This document shows, one piece after another, positions 21,085 through 30,034 of a stretch of DNA of 64,000 nt. This DNA is from Methylobacterium sp. Leaf112 (GTDB lineage: Bacteria > Pseudomonadota > Alphaproteobacteria > Rhizobiales > Beijerinckiaceae), in NCBI RefSeq assembly GCF_001423295.1, contig NZ_LMNG01000023.1:248856-312855 (forward strand), written 5' to 3'. Position 1 is the first letter of the stretch. Each line of letters opens with the position of its first letter. Below the pieces are notes generated by a model. That model was not told the DNA's origin and did no database searches. It saw only the letters and a list, made by a program, of their open reading frames with translations. Position numbers and translations under genes: made by a program.

Positions 21085-21125
21085 GGTTCGCCGGCAGACA
21101 CGAGGCGACGACGCCTGCCTGCACC

Positions 21126-21154
21126 TTGTACGCAAGTTGCGTAGGGCATAGGAT
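21126..21154 (+). promoter_or_regulatory. Promoter with embedded palindromic operator, apparently leaderless
   Basis: A -35-like TTGTAC (21126-21131) and a -10-like TAGGAT (21149-21154) are 17 bases apart. Between them lies a perfect palindrome TACGCAA-G-TTGCGTA (21129-21143). The expected transcription start falls at about 21160-21161, exactly on the GTG of the next gene, so the mRNA would have little or no leader. The operator is well placed for self-repression by the HTH protein encoded second in the pair. Confidence 0.65.
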
Positions 21155-21159
21155 GTGTC

Positions 21160-21501
21160 GTGGCGTGTGACGTCGGGATCGTCGTCGATCACGCCAACAG
21201 CGACGACCCGATTTTCACGGTCGCGGTGCAGACCCCGCGTGGATCCCTCGACGTCATGGCCGAGGTGACGCTCCTGGGCCGAACTCTTGTGCTGACCGGC
21301 CTGCACATCGGTGGCGATCCGGCGGAGCAATGGGGCGCGGCTGCGCTACGGGACATCGTGCAGGGGGTCATGGAGCAGCTGGATGTCGACGAGATCCACA
21401 TTGTTGGCGGTGTTCGGACCACGGGTGCAAATCCGGGACGAGCCCCCCGTCCGCGAAGGCTCCGCAGAGCGCCTCAGCCTCAAGCGGCGGCCGGACGCTG
21501 A
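21160..21501 (+). CDS. Conserved hypothetical protein, first gene of a toxin-antitoxin-like pair
   Basis: This 113-residue protein starts with GTG. It has an alternating beta-strand core (DPIFTVAVQTPRGSLDVMAEVTLLGRTLVLTG) and a helix (LRDIVQGVMEQLDVDEIHIVGG), then a basic Arg/Pro-rich tail. No family is recognised with confidence. The tail overlaps the next gene by 77 bases in another frame. Position before an HTH regulator and the shared self-operator suggest a toxin or partner protein, but no catalytic motif is visible. It may instead be a small regulatory partner. Confidence 0.6.
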   Translation: MACDVGIVVDHANSDDPIFTVAVQTPRGSLDVMAEVTLLGRTLVLTGLHIGGDPAEQWGAAALRDIVQGVMEQLDVDEIHIVGGVRTTGANPGRAPRPRRLRRAPQPQAAAGR

Positions 21502-21925
21502 CCTGAACACGGTGGCGGCGGCCCGCGCCCTGATCCGTCGGCATCTCCCGGTGAAGGCCGCTCACGCGGTCATGACCGAACTCTTCGATACGGGCGAGGC
21601 CTATGTCGAGGTGCCGAAAGTCGAGAGCCTGAACCACCTGATCTCCGAACTGACGGCTTTGGGCATCGACGCGCGCAGGCATTGGCCTGACCAGATCTCG
21701 GTTCGGATCGTGCGGGAATCCCTGCATCTCTCGCAAGCTCAGTTCGCCCTGCGGTTCGGGCTGGAGGAAGCAACTGTCAAGAACTGGGAGCAGGGCAAGT
21801 CGAAGCCGAACGCGACGGCCATGACCCTCATCTGGACGATCTATCGCCACCCCGAGGCCGTCGTGGATGCCCTCGCCAGGGGCGGAACCGCGACCCTCGA
21901 CGCCGCAGCGCCTGCGTTTCGATAG
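21425..21925 (+). CDS. HTH (XRE/HigA-MqsA type) regulator, antitoxin-like
   Basis: This 166-residue protein has its C-terminal part as a clear helix-turn-helix of the antitoxin kind (VRESLHLSQAQFALRFGL, then VKNWEQGKSKPN). The N-terminal half carries a helical region with KAAHAVMTELFDTG and a strand (AYVEVPKVES), which may bind the partner. The GTG at 21425 is favoured as start; it lies inside the previous gene, so the two are translationally linked. The palindrome at 21129-21143 is the natural binding site. No zinc cysteines are visible, so it is not a standard MqsA. Confidence 0.7.
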   Translation: MQIRDEPPVREGSAERLSLKRRPDADLNTVAAARALIRRHLPVKAAHAVMTELFDTGEAYVEVPKVESLNHLISELTALGIDARRHWPDQISVRIVRESLHLSQAQFALRFGLEEATVKNWEQGKSKPNATAMTLIWTIYRHPEAVVDALARGGTATLDAAAPAFR

Positions 21926-21971
21926 CGCGGAGGAACCGAGGCCGGAGAGGGGCCGGGGCCAAGCGGGAACG

Positions 21972-22442
21972 TTAGGCCCCCACGACCGCCAGAACAACCT
22001 CCCGCCGGTGCGGCCGGTCGCGGTGCTCGATGAGATAGATGCCCTGCCAGGTGCCCAGCGCGAGGCGGGCGTCCAGCACCGGCACGGCGAGGCTCGCATC
22101 CGTCACCAGGGTGCGGATATGGGCCGGCATGTCGTCCGGGCCCTCGCTGCCGTGCACGTAGGCGCCGTGGCGCGGAGCGAACCCGTCGAGGGCGGTCATG
22201 AGGTCGGTCTGCACGTCCGGGTCGGCGTTCTCCTGGATGGTCAGGGAGGCCGAGGTGTGCCGGCAGAACACCGTCAGCACGCCGTGCGCGACGCCGCTGC
22301 GGGCCACGAACGCGGCGACGCGTCCGGTGATGTCGGTGAAGCCGGGGCCCTCCGTCGCCACCACGAGGCGGGCGCTCGCCTGCCGGCTCACCGGGCCCAC
22401 CCGGAAGCCGTCGAGTTCGCCGATGCGGGCGCCACGGGTCAT
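21972..22442 (-). CDS. YjbQ family protein (UPF0047)
   Basis: This 156-residue protein has the family signature VFCRHTSASLTIQENAD, the acidic HGSEGPDDMPAH segment, and the terminal GTWQGIYLIEHRDRPHRREV. Family members have weak thiamine-phosphate synthase activity; the true role is unsettled. Its ATG overlaps the stop of the DNA ligase gene, making it the last gene of a three-gene leftward operon with the ligase and exonuclease. Confidence 0.9.
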   Translation of the reverse strand: MTRGARIGELDGFRVGPVSRQASARLVVATEGPGFTDITGRVAAFVARSGVAHGVLTVFCRHTSASLTIQENADPDVQTDLMTALDGFAPRHGAYVHGSEGPDDMPAHIRTLVTDASLAVPVLDARLALGTWQGIYLIEHRDRPHRREVVLAVVGA

Positions 22443-24187
22443 GAGGGGATCTCCAGGGTGGCGCCCGGGGCGATCTCGCTCGTCCCCCGGGCCAGGATGG
22501 TTTCGAGGAGGGCGATGCGATCGGCCTCCGCCGCCGGCTTGTCCCAGCGGATGCGGTGGACGCGGGGGAAGCGGAGCGCGAGGCCGGACTTGTGCCGGGT
22601 CGAGCGCTGCACGCCCTCGAAGGCGATCTCCAGCACCAGCCCCTCGTTGAGGCCGTACGCGACCTCGCGCACGGGGCCGAAGCGCTTGACCGTGTGGTTG
22701 CGGACGTAGCGGTCGAGCTTGGCCAGTTCCGCGTCGGTGAAGCCGTGATAGGCCTTGCCGACGGGCACCAGTTCGAGGCTGCCGTCCTGGCGGGGCCGCC
22801 ACACGCCGAAGGTGTAGTCCGAGTAGAACGACGAGCGCTTCCCGTGGCCGCGCTGGGCGTACATCATCACGGCGTCGACGAGGTGGGGCTCGCGCTTCCA
22901 TTTCCACCACGGCCCCTTGGGGCGGCCGGGCAGGTAGGGGCTGTCGCGGAGCTTCAGCATCACGCCCTCGATGGCGTCGGCATCCGCCCCCGCCCCCACG
23001 GCGGCCGGGTCGGCGCGCGCTTCGGCAAGGTCCTCCCAGGTGGCGAAGGGCACGAGGGGCGAGAGATCGATGCGGGCGTGGTCGAGGGCACCGACGAACG
23101 TCTCCAGCCGCGCCCGGCGCTCGGCGAAGGGCAGCGGGCGCAGGTCCGCGCCCTCCGCCGTGAGCAGGTCGTAGGCCCGGACATGGGCGGGAAATTCCTC
23201 CAGGAGCTTCGGGGTCACCGCCTTGCGGTTGAGGCGCTGCTGCAGGACGTTGAAGCTCAGGACGCGGGATTCCTTCAGGATCAGCAATTCGCCGTCCAGC
23301 GTGCCCGTGAAGGTGATGGCCTGCGCCAGATCCGGGAATGCGCCGGTGATGTCCTCGCCCGTGCGCGAATAGACCCGCGCGACTTGGCTTCCCACCTCGT
23401 CGCGGCCGCCCGAGAGCTGGACGCGGATGCCGTCCCACTTCCACTCGCCCGAGAACGCCGCCGGGTCGAGTTTCTCGAAGTCCGTCTCCGCATCGATGGG
23501 GTGCGACAGCATCGGTGGCCGGAACGGCGCCGGGTTGAGGGTGGTGGGGCGCTCGGCCTTCCCCTCGACCCAGGCGAACAGGCTCAGGTACGGCGGCACC
23601 ATCCCGTGCCAGACCTCCTCCACCGCGTCGGCCTCGTGGCCGCCGAGCGCCCCTACGGCGGTCTTGGCCAGACGCGCCGAGACGCCGACGCGCAGGGCCC
23701 CGGTGATAAGCTTCAGGAGCGCCCAGCGGCCGGTCTCGTCCAGCGCGTCGAGCCACTCGGCGAGGCGGGCCGGCAAATCGGCCTTCTTCACGGTGGCGAG
23801 GGTCTCGACCACCTCCGCCAGGGTCGGGATGTGGGGCGGCGGGTTGTTGTGGCCGAGAGGCGGGGGCGCATCCCCACGCCCGGGCGTAAGGGCATCGAGG
23901 GAAGCTGTGACGTCAGGCGCCGGCCAGATCAGCGCCGTGGTCTCGGCGAGATCGCCGACGTAGTTGTGCGACAGGGCGAAGAGCACCGGATCGACCCGCG
24001 CCTCCACCAGCCCGCGGATCATCGCGGGCTTCGCCTCGCGAAAGGTCAGGTTGCCGGTCATGGCCGCGAGGGCGAAGCCGCGCTCGGGGTCGGGGGTCCG
24101 CGAAAAGTAGTCCTGCAGCAGGCGCAGCTTGGCGTTGCGGCGCGGCTCGTAGGCGAGACGGTCGAGGAGCTGGGCGAAGTGGTTCAC
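22439..24187 (-). CDS. ATP-dependent DNA ligase, cisplatin-damage-response type
   Basis: This 582-residue ligase has an N-terminal helical DNA-binding domain, the adenylation domain with catalytic Lys250 in EWKWDG, and further nucleotidyltransferase motifs (DGELLI; GVMLKLRDSPY; WWKWKRE). An OB-fold C-terminus ends the protein. It belongs to the ligases found beside a metallo-beta-lactamase exonuclease in alphaproteobacteria, implicated in crosslink repair. The GTG start overlaps the exonuclease stop by four bases. It acts in repair in addition to the NAD-dependent LigA. Confidence 0.92.
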   Translation of the reverse strand: MNHFAQLLDRLAYEPRRNAKLRLLQDYFSRTPDPERGFALAAMTGNLTFREAKPAMIRGLVEARVDPVLFALSHNYVGDLAETTALIWPAPDVTASLDALTPGRGDAPPPLGHNNPPPHIPTLAEVVETLATVKKADLPARLAEWLDALDETGRWALLKLITGALRVGVSARLAKTAVGALGGHEADAVEEVWHGMVPPYLSLFAWVEGKAERPTTLNPAPFRPPMLSHPIDAETDFEKLDPAAFSGEWKWDGIRVQLSGGRDEVGSQVARVYSRTGEDITGAFPDLAQAITFTGTLDGELLILKESRVLSFNVLQQRLNRKAVTPKLLEEFPAHVRAYDLLTAEGADLRPLPFAERRARLETFVGALDHARIDLSPLVPFATWEDLAEARADPAAVGAGADADAIEGVMLKLRDSPYLPGRPKGPWWKWKREPHLVDAVMMYAQRGHGKRSSFYSDYTFGVWRPRQDGSLELVPVGKAYHGFTDAELAKLDRYVRNHTVKRFGPVREVAYGLNEGLVLEIAFEGVQRSTRHKSGLALRFPRVHRIRWDKPAAEADRIALLETILARGTSEIAPGATLEIPS

Positions 24188-25224
24188 GCGGCGACCTCCG
24201 CGACGCCCGGCTCGGCCTCGCCGTCGTCGCCGTAGCCCAGCAGGTGCAGGGGCTTGGCCTTGATCCCTTGGATCCCGCACCAATGCACCAGGGCGTCCTC
24301 CTGCCCGTGGGTCACCCAGACCTCCCCGGCCCCGGTCTCCCGGATCGTGCGGCAGAGGTCGGGCCAGTCGGAATGGTCGGAGATGCAAAGGGGGAGTTCG
24401 GCGCCCTTCTGGCGGGCGCGGGCGCGCACCCGCATCCAGCCCGACGCGAAGGAGGCGACGGGATCGGGGAATTTGCGCGACCACACGTCCTGGATCGCGG
24501 AGGGCGGGCACAGCACGATGGCGCCGTGGAGCTTGCCCCGCTCGGCCGCGACGACCTTGGGGGTCTCGCCGAGCGGAACCCCCTCCTGCTTGTACAGCTC
24601 CGTCAGTTTCTCCATGGCGCCGTGGAGGTAGATCGGCCGGTCGTAGCCGGCCTCCCGCAGCAGGGCCATCACCCGCTGGGCCTTGCCGAGCGCGTAGGCG
24701 CCGACGATGTGGGCGCGCTCGGGGAACAGCGCCACGGAATCGAGGAGTTTTTGAACCTCGTCCCGGGTGTCGGGCATGCGGAACACCGGCAGGCCGAAGG
24801 TCGCCTCGGTGATGAACACGTCGCACGGCATGACCTCGAAGGGCAGGCAGGTCGGATCGGGCGCGCGCTTGTAGTCACCCGAGACCACGACGCGCACGCC
24901 CCGCGCCTGAATCGCGATCTGGGCCGAGCCGAGGACGTGCCCGGCGGGGGCGAAGCGGACGGTGACGTCGCCGACGCGGATGTCCTCGCCGAGCTTGGCC
25001 TCCTGGCGGGTCTCGCAAAAATCCTCGCCGTAGCGCACGGCCATGATCCGCAGGGTCTGGCCCGTGGCGAGCACCTGCCCGTGGCCGGCGCGGGCGTGGT
25101 CGGCGTGGCCGTGGGTGATCAGGGCCCGGGGCACGGGCCAGGTCGGATCGACGTGGAAATCGCCGAGGGGGCAGTAGAGCCCCTCGCGGGTCAGGGTGAG
25201 GAGATCGCTGGCGCTGAAGGTCAT
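24184..25224 (-). CDS. Ligase-associated DNA exonuclease (metallo-beta-lactamase/beta-CASP fold, SNM1-like)
   Basis: This 346-residue protein has the metal-binding motif THGHADHARAGH near residue 40, a second in GHVLGSAQ, SGDYKR, and late His residues (ISDHSDWP; WVTHGQED). It processes damaged DNA ends for the coupled ligase. The start at 25224 is chosen because a longer frame would cross the divergent promoter region of the methyltransferase. The helicase and PdeM-type endonuclease often found with this pair are not adjacent here. Confidence 0.9.
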   Translation of the reverse strand: MTFSASDLLTLTREGLYCPLGDFHVDPTWPVPRALITHGHADHARAGHGQVLATGQTLRIMAVRYGEDFCETRQEAKLGEDIRVGDVTVRFAPAGHVLGSAQIAIQARGVRVVVSGDYKRAPDPTCLPFEVMPCDVFITEATFGLPVFRMPDTRDEVQKLLDSVALFPERAHIVGAYALGKAQRVMALLREAGYDRPIYLHGAMEKLTELYKQEGVPLGETPKVVAAERGKLHGAIVLCPPSAIQDVWSRKFPDPVASFASGWMRVRARARQKGAELPLCISDHSDWPDLCRTIRETGAGEVWVTHGQEDALVHWCGIQGIKAKPLHLLGYGDDGEAEPGVAEVAA

Positions 25225-25279
25225 CGGCGCGGCATATAGGGCGCCCGATCCCCGAGCGAAGCGGCCGCCCCCACCCAGC

Positions 25280-26239
25280 ATGTCACGCCCCTCCGGTTCC
25301 GGCGAGTTCCTCGCCGACAGACGCTACGCCTACGCCGAGGGGTGCCTGGCCGAGGGCGATGCCCTTGGGGCCGCCGAGATGGCGGAGCAGACCCTGGAGA
25401 TCGCCCCCCGCTACGCCCCGGCCTGGTTTCTCCTCGGCCGGGCGCGGGAGGCCCGCTACGTCACCCACGGCGACCTCCGCGACCACCACGCGGCGCTGCG
25501 GGCCTACGCGGCGGCCCTCGACCTCGACCCCGAGGACGTGCAGGGCGCCCGGCTCGCCCTGGCGCAGATCGGCGCGGGCCGCCGGGAGGACGGCGACGGC
25601 GGCGTTCTGGGGGCGATCTCCCCGGCCTACATCCGTGCCCTGTTCGACGCCTACGCCGCGCGGTTCGAGCGCCACCTCGTGGACGACCTCGCCTACCGGG
25701 CGCCGGAACTCATCGTCGCGGCCCTCGATCGCCTGTCGGACGCGCCGGCGGTCTACGACACCGTGCTCGACCTCGGCTGCGGCACCGGCCTCGTGGGCGC
25801 GGCCCTGGGCGACCAGGCGCGCCACCTCACGGGCATCGACCTCTCGCCCCTCATGCTGGCCGAGGCCGCGCGGGGGAAGCGCTACGCCCGCCTGGTGGAG
25901 GCCGACCTCGTGGCGGGCCTCGCGGCGGAACCGGACGCCGGGACCGACCTCGTCACCGCCGCCGACGTGATGATTTACGTGGGCGGACTTACGGACCTCC
26001 TAGCGGGGTCCGCGCGGGTGCTGCGGCCGGGCGGGTGCCTCGGCTTCAGCGTGCAATCCCATGCGGGCGACGGCATCGTGCTCGGCCCGGACGCCCGCTA
26101 CGCCCATGGCGATGTCCTGGTGGAACGGGCCGTGGCGCGGGCCGGCCTCGTCCTCGAATGCCTCGACCCCGCGACCCTCCGGCGCGAACGCGGCCTGCCC
26201 GTCCCGGGACGCATCGTCGTCGCCCGCCGGCCCGGCTGA
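25280..26239 (+). CDS. TPR-containing class I SAM-dependent methyltransferase
   Basis: This 319-residue protein has N-terminal tetratricopeptide-like repeats (residues about 10-95, with AEMAEQTLEIAPRYAPAWFLLG). They are followed by a methyltransferase core with motif I VLDLGCGTGLVG and the post-motif LTGIDLSPLMLAEA. Such fusions occur among trans-aconitate/UbiE-like methylases; the substrate cannot be told. It is divergent from the exonuclease operon, with only 55 bases between the starts. Confidence 0.83.
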   Translation: MSRPSGSGEFLADRRYAYAEGCLAEGDALGAAEMAEQTLEIAPRYAPAWFLLGRAREARYVTHGDLRDHHAALRAYAAALDLDPEDVQGARLALAQIGAGRREDGDGGVLGAISPAYIRALFDAYAARFERHLVDDLAYRAPELIVAALDRLSDAPAVYDTVLDLGCGTGLVGAALGDQARHLTGIDLSPLMLAEAARGKRYARLVEADLVAGLAAEPDAGTDLVTAADVMIYVGGLTDLLAGSARVLRPGGCLGFSVQSHAGDGIVLGPDARYAHGDVLVERAVARAGLVLECLDPATLRRERGLPVPGRIVVARRPG

Positions 26240-26508
26240 TCCGGTCCGGATCCCGGGCGAGTTCGGATCACGGGCGAGGGTGGGTAGCCGGCAAGCCGGA
26301 TCACGCGAACGTCAGCCGATCATCCCGTCCCCGCGAGGCGGAACGGTGGACAGGTGCCGCACGGCACGCCATGGCCAGATTCGACAGCCTCCCGGAATCC
26401 CATTGCGCGCCCGGGCGCGTATGGGGACCGGCAATCCCGCGTCGTGGCGTCGTCCCCGCGTCGGGCCGTTTCCCTGCCCCTCCCCGGGGCCGATCCTCTG
26501 GAGATTCC

Positions 26509-27246
26509 ATGGCAGACCCGCAGAGCAAGGCGTTTCCCGCCAGCGCGCGAACGCGCATCCCGTTCGCCCTCGCCCTCTCGGCCGTGGCGGGCTGCGCCGA
26601 TTCCATCGGCTTCCTCGAATTCTCGCAGCTGTTCATGTCGTTCATGAGCGGGAACACCACGCGGTTCGGCGTGTCGGTCAGCCGATTCGACTGGGAGAGC
26701 ACCTCGCGCGTCGCCTCCGTCATCATCCTGTTCTGCTTCGGCGCCTTCGCGGGCACGCTCATCGCCGCCTGGGTCGGGCGCTGGCGCCTGTCCGTGCTGC
26801 TGCTGCTCCAGGCGGTGCTGCTCACCGTCGGGCTCATCGTGCCCCACGGCACCTTCGCATTCCCGCTCCACGCCTATCCCATCGTCATCGCGCTCGGCCT
26901 CCAGAACGCGACCCTGCAGGACGAGGGCGGCCGCAGCCTGGCGCTCACCTACGTCACCGGCGCCGTGGTGCGGTTCGGAACCGGCCTCGCCAACCTGCTC
27001 CTCGGCGTGGTCGCGCCGTCGTTCTGGATCCAGGCCCCCCTGTGGGCGGCGCTCAGCACCGGCGCGGTCATCGGCGGCGTGCTGCAGATGCATTACGGAG
27101 AGGACGCGTTCCTGTTCCCGGCGGCCCTGGCGGCCCTGCTCGCGGTCATCGCCCTGGTGCTCACCATCGCCAAGCCCGGCAGCCCCTACGTCAGCGGCGA
27201 GGTCGAGCACCATCCGCCGGACGGCACCGCCGCCCCGACGCCCTGA
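26509..27246 (+). CDS. DUF1275 (YoaK) family membrane protein
   Basis: This 245-residue integral membrane protein has about six hydrophobic segments and the family signatures SGNTTRFG (near residue 46) and GLQNATLQDEGG. These proteins are of unknown function, probably small-molecule transporters. The ATG at 26509 follows a GGAG site. A 269-base stretch without a gene separates it from the methyltransferase. Confidence 0.85.
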   Translation: MADPQSKAFPASARTRIPFALALSAVAGCADSIGFLEFSQLFMSFMSGNTTRFGVSVSRFDWESTSRVASVIILFCFGAFAGTLIAAWVGRWRLSVLLLLQAVLLTVGLIVPHGTFAFPLHAYPIVIALGLQNATLQDEGGRSLALTYVTGAVVRFGTGLANLLLGVVAPSFWIQAPLWAALSTGAVIGGVLQMHYGEDAFLFPAALAALLAVIALVLTIAKPGSPYVSGEVEHHPPDGTAAPTP

Positions 27247-27265
27247 GGCGGGCGGGTGTTGGGGA

Positions 27266-27688
27266 TCACCCGTCGCCCCGGTCCCCGCGCAGGCGCTTGG
27301 TGTCGGAGCGCTTCGACTTTTCGTCGAGGCGCCGCTTCTTCGAGGCCAGGGTCGGGCGCGTGGCCCGGCGCGGGGTCGGCGGCACGGCGGCCTCCGCCAC
27401 CAGGGCGGCGAGGCGCTCGCGGGCATCGGCCCGGTTGCGGTCCTGGGTCCGGTGCTGCTGGGCCGAGATGACGATGATGCCGTCCAGCGTCAGGCGCCGG
27501 CCGGCGAGCCGCATCAGCCGCACCGCGACGGCGTTGGGCAGGGACGGCGAGCGCCGCGCATCGAAGCGCAGCTGCACCGCGGTGGACAGCTTGTTGACGT
27601 TCTGCCCGCCGGGGCCCGAGGCGCGCACGAAGCTTTCCTCCAGCTCCGCCTCGTCGATGCTGATCTGGGGCGTGCACTGAAGCGCCAC
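27266..27688 (-). CDS. arfB: Alternative ribosome-rescue peptidyl-tRNA hydrolase ArfB (YaeJ-like)
   Basis: This 140-residue class I release-factor-like protein has the catalytic GGQ at residues 27-29 (ASGPGGQNVNK). A basic C-terminal tail (SKKRRLDEKSKRSDTKRLRG) enters the mRNA channel of stalled ribosomes. It hydrolyses peptidyl-tRNA on ribosomes that lack a stop codon. It is convergent with the DUF1275 gene, and bolA lies just upstream on the same strand. Confidence 0.93.
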   Translation of the reverse strand: MALQCTPQISIDEAELEESFVRASGPGGQNVNKLSTAVQLRFDARRSPSLPNAVAVRLMRLAGRRLTLDGIIVISAQQHRTQDRNRADARERLAALVAEAAVPPTPRRATRPTLASKKRRLDEKSKRSDTKRLRGDRGDG

Positions 27689-27712
27689 GGCGACGGTCTC
27701 CGGCCCGTTCGA

Positions 27713-27988
27713 TCAGGCGGCCTCGGCCGGCGTCCGCGCCCGAACCGCCAGGGCGTGCAGGCCGCGCTTGAACGCCGGATCGAGGGCGCCGTTGACGAGG
27801 CGGTGGCGCTCGACCCGGCTCTTGCCGTCGAAGGCCGCCGAGACGACATCCAGTCTGAAATGGGTCTCGCCCTCGGGCCGCGCCCCGGCATGGCCGGCGT
27901 GCAGGTGCGATTCGTCGATCACATCGAGATGCGTCGGCGCGAGCGCGGATCGCAGGGTCTCGTCGATCCAGTCCCTCATGGTCGTCAT
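27713..27988 (-). CDS. bolA: BolA family protein
   Basis: This 91-residue single-domain BolA has the conserved His-rich stretch (DESHLHAGHAGARPEGETHFRL) and the helix SRVERHRLVNGAL. BolA proteins partner monothiol glutaredoxins in iron-sulfur handling. The ATG at 27988 gives MTTMRDWI; a second ATG nine bases later is possible. It is divergent from the J-domain gene, a pairing conserved in Hyphomicrobiales. Confidence 0.9.
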   Translation of the reverse strand: MTTMRDWIDETLRSALAPTHLDVIDESHLHAGHAGARPEGETHFRLDVVSAAFDGKSRVERHRLVNGALDPAFKRGLHALAVRARTPAEAA

Positions 27989-28139
27989 GGTTCGGTCTCC
28001 TTCCGGGCGAATGATCTCGCGTTCGGGGCTCGCTCGTTCGGGGGCTTGGCCGCCGCTCCCGTCAACCCCCGATGGCCGCATGCGGCATCAGGCCCGGCGC
28101 TCTTGTGTCTGCGACCCGCCCTCTCATAATCGCCCCATC

Positions 28140-28766
28140 ATGGATCTCAACTCGCCCCTGTTCGACAGCATCCGCATCAAGCGCACCTGCGACGAGCCCA
28201 AGAAGGCGTCGGCGCAGGGCTGCGACACGCCCGGCTGCCAGAACCCCGGGCTCTACCGCGCCCCCAAGGGCCGGAAGGCGGAGGGGCAGTACTGGCGCTT
28301 CTGCATGGACCACGTGAAGGCCTACAACGCCACGTACAACTACTTCGACGGCATGAACGACGCCGCCGTGCAGGCCTTCCAGAAGGACGCCATCATCGGC
28401 CATCGCCCGACCTGGGCCATGGGGGTGAACCCCGCCACCGCCGCGGCGAAGCCGAAGCCCGAAGCCACGCGCGACTGGGCCTATGTCGATCCCCTCGACA
28501 TCCTGCGCGCCGAGGGCGTCGGCGAGACCGCCCGGCGCAAACGCGCGCCCGAGCCGCGCCGGCCGCGCCATTCCTCGGCCACCCTCAAGGCCCTCGACGT
28601 CCTCGGGCTCGACGAGAACGCCGGTTCGGCGGCCATCAAGGCGCAGTACAAGGTGCTGGTGAAGCGCTTCCACCCCGACGCCAACGGCGGCGACCGCTCG
28701 TTCGAGGAGCGCCTGCGCGACATCATCCGCGCCCACGACGCCCTGCGCGCCGCCGGGTTGTGCTGA
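28140..28766 (+). CDS. J-domain (DnaJ-like) protein
   Basis: This 208-residue protein has a C-terminal J domain with the HPD motif (VKRFHPDANGG). The N-terminal half is family specific (CDTPGCQNPGLYRAP, a small Cys pair, and YFDGMND). The layout matches the J-proteins that precede cobS in Hyphomicrobiales. It probably stimulates a DnaK-type chaperone; possible service to the cobaltochelatase is suggested only by position. Confidence 0.9.
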   Translation: MDLNSPLFDSIRIKRTCDEPKKASAQGCDTPGCQNPGLYRAPKGRKAEGQYWRFCMDHVKAYNATYNYFDGMNDAAVQAFQKDAIIGHRPTWAMGVNPATAAAKPKPEATRDWAYVDPLDILRAEGVGETARRKRAPEPRRPRHSSATLKALDVLGLDENAGSAAIKAQYKVLVKRFHPDANGGDRSFEERLRDIIRAHDALRAAGLC

Positions 28767-29028
28767 GCGCGGCACGAACCCTGCGTGGATTTTCGGGATC
28801 CGGTCGGATTTGCAGGTCTGGTCGGCCCGGGCCGGGGCGGCAATCGGCGCGCGGCGCCCTATATCGTGCCCGACCACGTCTCTTTCGTGTGGCATCCACC
28901 CTTGGCGTCCCCCGGCGCCGTCCCCTAGATGACGGGGCGAAAGCGGCTCCGCGCGCGTCGCGCCCCTCTCGCCCGACACAGCCCCCGCGTGTTCCGGTCC
29001 CGCCGGCGCCCGCTCCACGAGGTCCCGT

Positions 29029-30012
29029 ATGCTCTCTGACGTCTCGCCCGCCTCGCTGCCCGACCGGACCGTCTCCGTGCGCGAGGCCTTCGGCATCGAC
29101 CTCGACCTCATGGTTCCGGCCTTCACGAAGACCGACGAGCATGTGCCCGACCTCGACCCGGACTACATCTTCGACAGGGAGACCACCCTGGCGATCCTGG
29201 CGGGCTTCGCCCGCAACCGCCGCGTCATGGTCACGGGCTATCACGGCACCGGCAAGTCGACCCATATCGAGCAGGTCGCCGCCCGCCTGAACTGGCCCTG
29301 CATCCGGATCAACCTCGACAGCCACGTCTCGCGCATCGATCTCGTCGGCAAGGACGCCATCGTGCTGCAGGAGGGCAAGCAGATCACCGCCTTCCAGGAC
29401 GGCATCCTCCCCTGGGCCCTGCAGAACAACGTCGCCCTGGTGTTCGACGAGTACGATGCCGGCCGGCCCGACGTGATGTTCGTGATCCAGCGCGTCCTCG
29501 AACTCTCCGGCCGCCTGACCCTGCTGGACCAGAAGCGGGTCATCCGCCCGCACCCGGCCTTCCGGCTGTTCGCCACCGCCAACACCGTGGGCCTCGGCGA
29601 CACCTCGGGCCTCTATCACGGCACCCAGCAGATCAATCAGGGCCAGATGGACCGTTGGTCCATCGTCACCACCCTCAACTACCTGCCCCACGACCGCGAG
29701 GTCGACATCGTCCTGTCCAAGGCCCTGCACTACCAGCGCGACGGCGGCCGCGAGATCGTCAGCAAGATGGTGCGCGTGGCCGATCTGACCCGCAATGCGT
29801 TCATGAACGGCGACCTGTCGACGGTCATGAGCCCCCGCACGGTCATCACCTGGGCCGAGAACGCCGACATCTTCCAGGATATCGGCTTCGCCTTCCGGGT
29901 GACGTTCCTCAACAAGTGCGACGAGCTGGAGCGCACCCTCGTGGCGGAATTCTACCAGCGCGCCTTCGGCAAGGACCTGCCCGAGAGCGCCTCGAACGTG
30001 GCCCTGAGCTAG
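29029..30012 (+). CDS. cobS: Aerobic cobaltochelatase subunit CobS
   Basis: This 327-residue AAA+ ATPase has Walker [10 protein letters not shown] at residues 70-78 and Walker [10 protein letters not shown]. It is the ATPase ring that, with CobT and CobN, inserts cobalt into hydrogenobyrinate diamide in the aerobic cobalamin pathway. It is separated from cobT by a DUF29 gene. CobN is not in the window. No cobalamin riboswitch is visible in the 262-base leader. Confidence 0.95.
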   Translation: MLSDVSPASLPDRTVSVREAFGIDLDLMVPAFTKTDEHVPDLDPDYIFDRETTLAILAGFARNRRVMVTGYHGTGKSTHIEQVAARLNWPCIRINLDSHVSRIDLVGKDAIVLQEGKQITAFQDGILPWALQNNVALVFDEYDAGRPDVMFVIQRVLELSGRLTLLDQKRVIRPHPAFRLFATANTVGLGDTSGLYHGTQQINQGQMDRWSIVTTLNYLPHDREVDIVLSKALHYQRDGGREIVSKMVRVADLTRNAFMNGDLSTVMSPRTVITWAENADIFQDIGFAFRVTFLNKCDELERTLVAEFYQRAFGKDLPESASNVALS

Positions 30013-30034
30013 GGAATCTTTTGCGGAGGACGCG

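Noticed and set aside
28767..29028. Possible cobalamin riboswitch in front of cobS
   Set aside because: No B12-box-like sequence or extended pairing was found by eye in the 262 bases.
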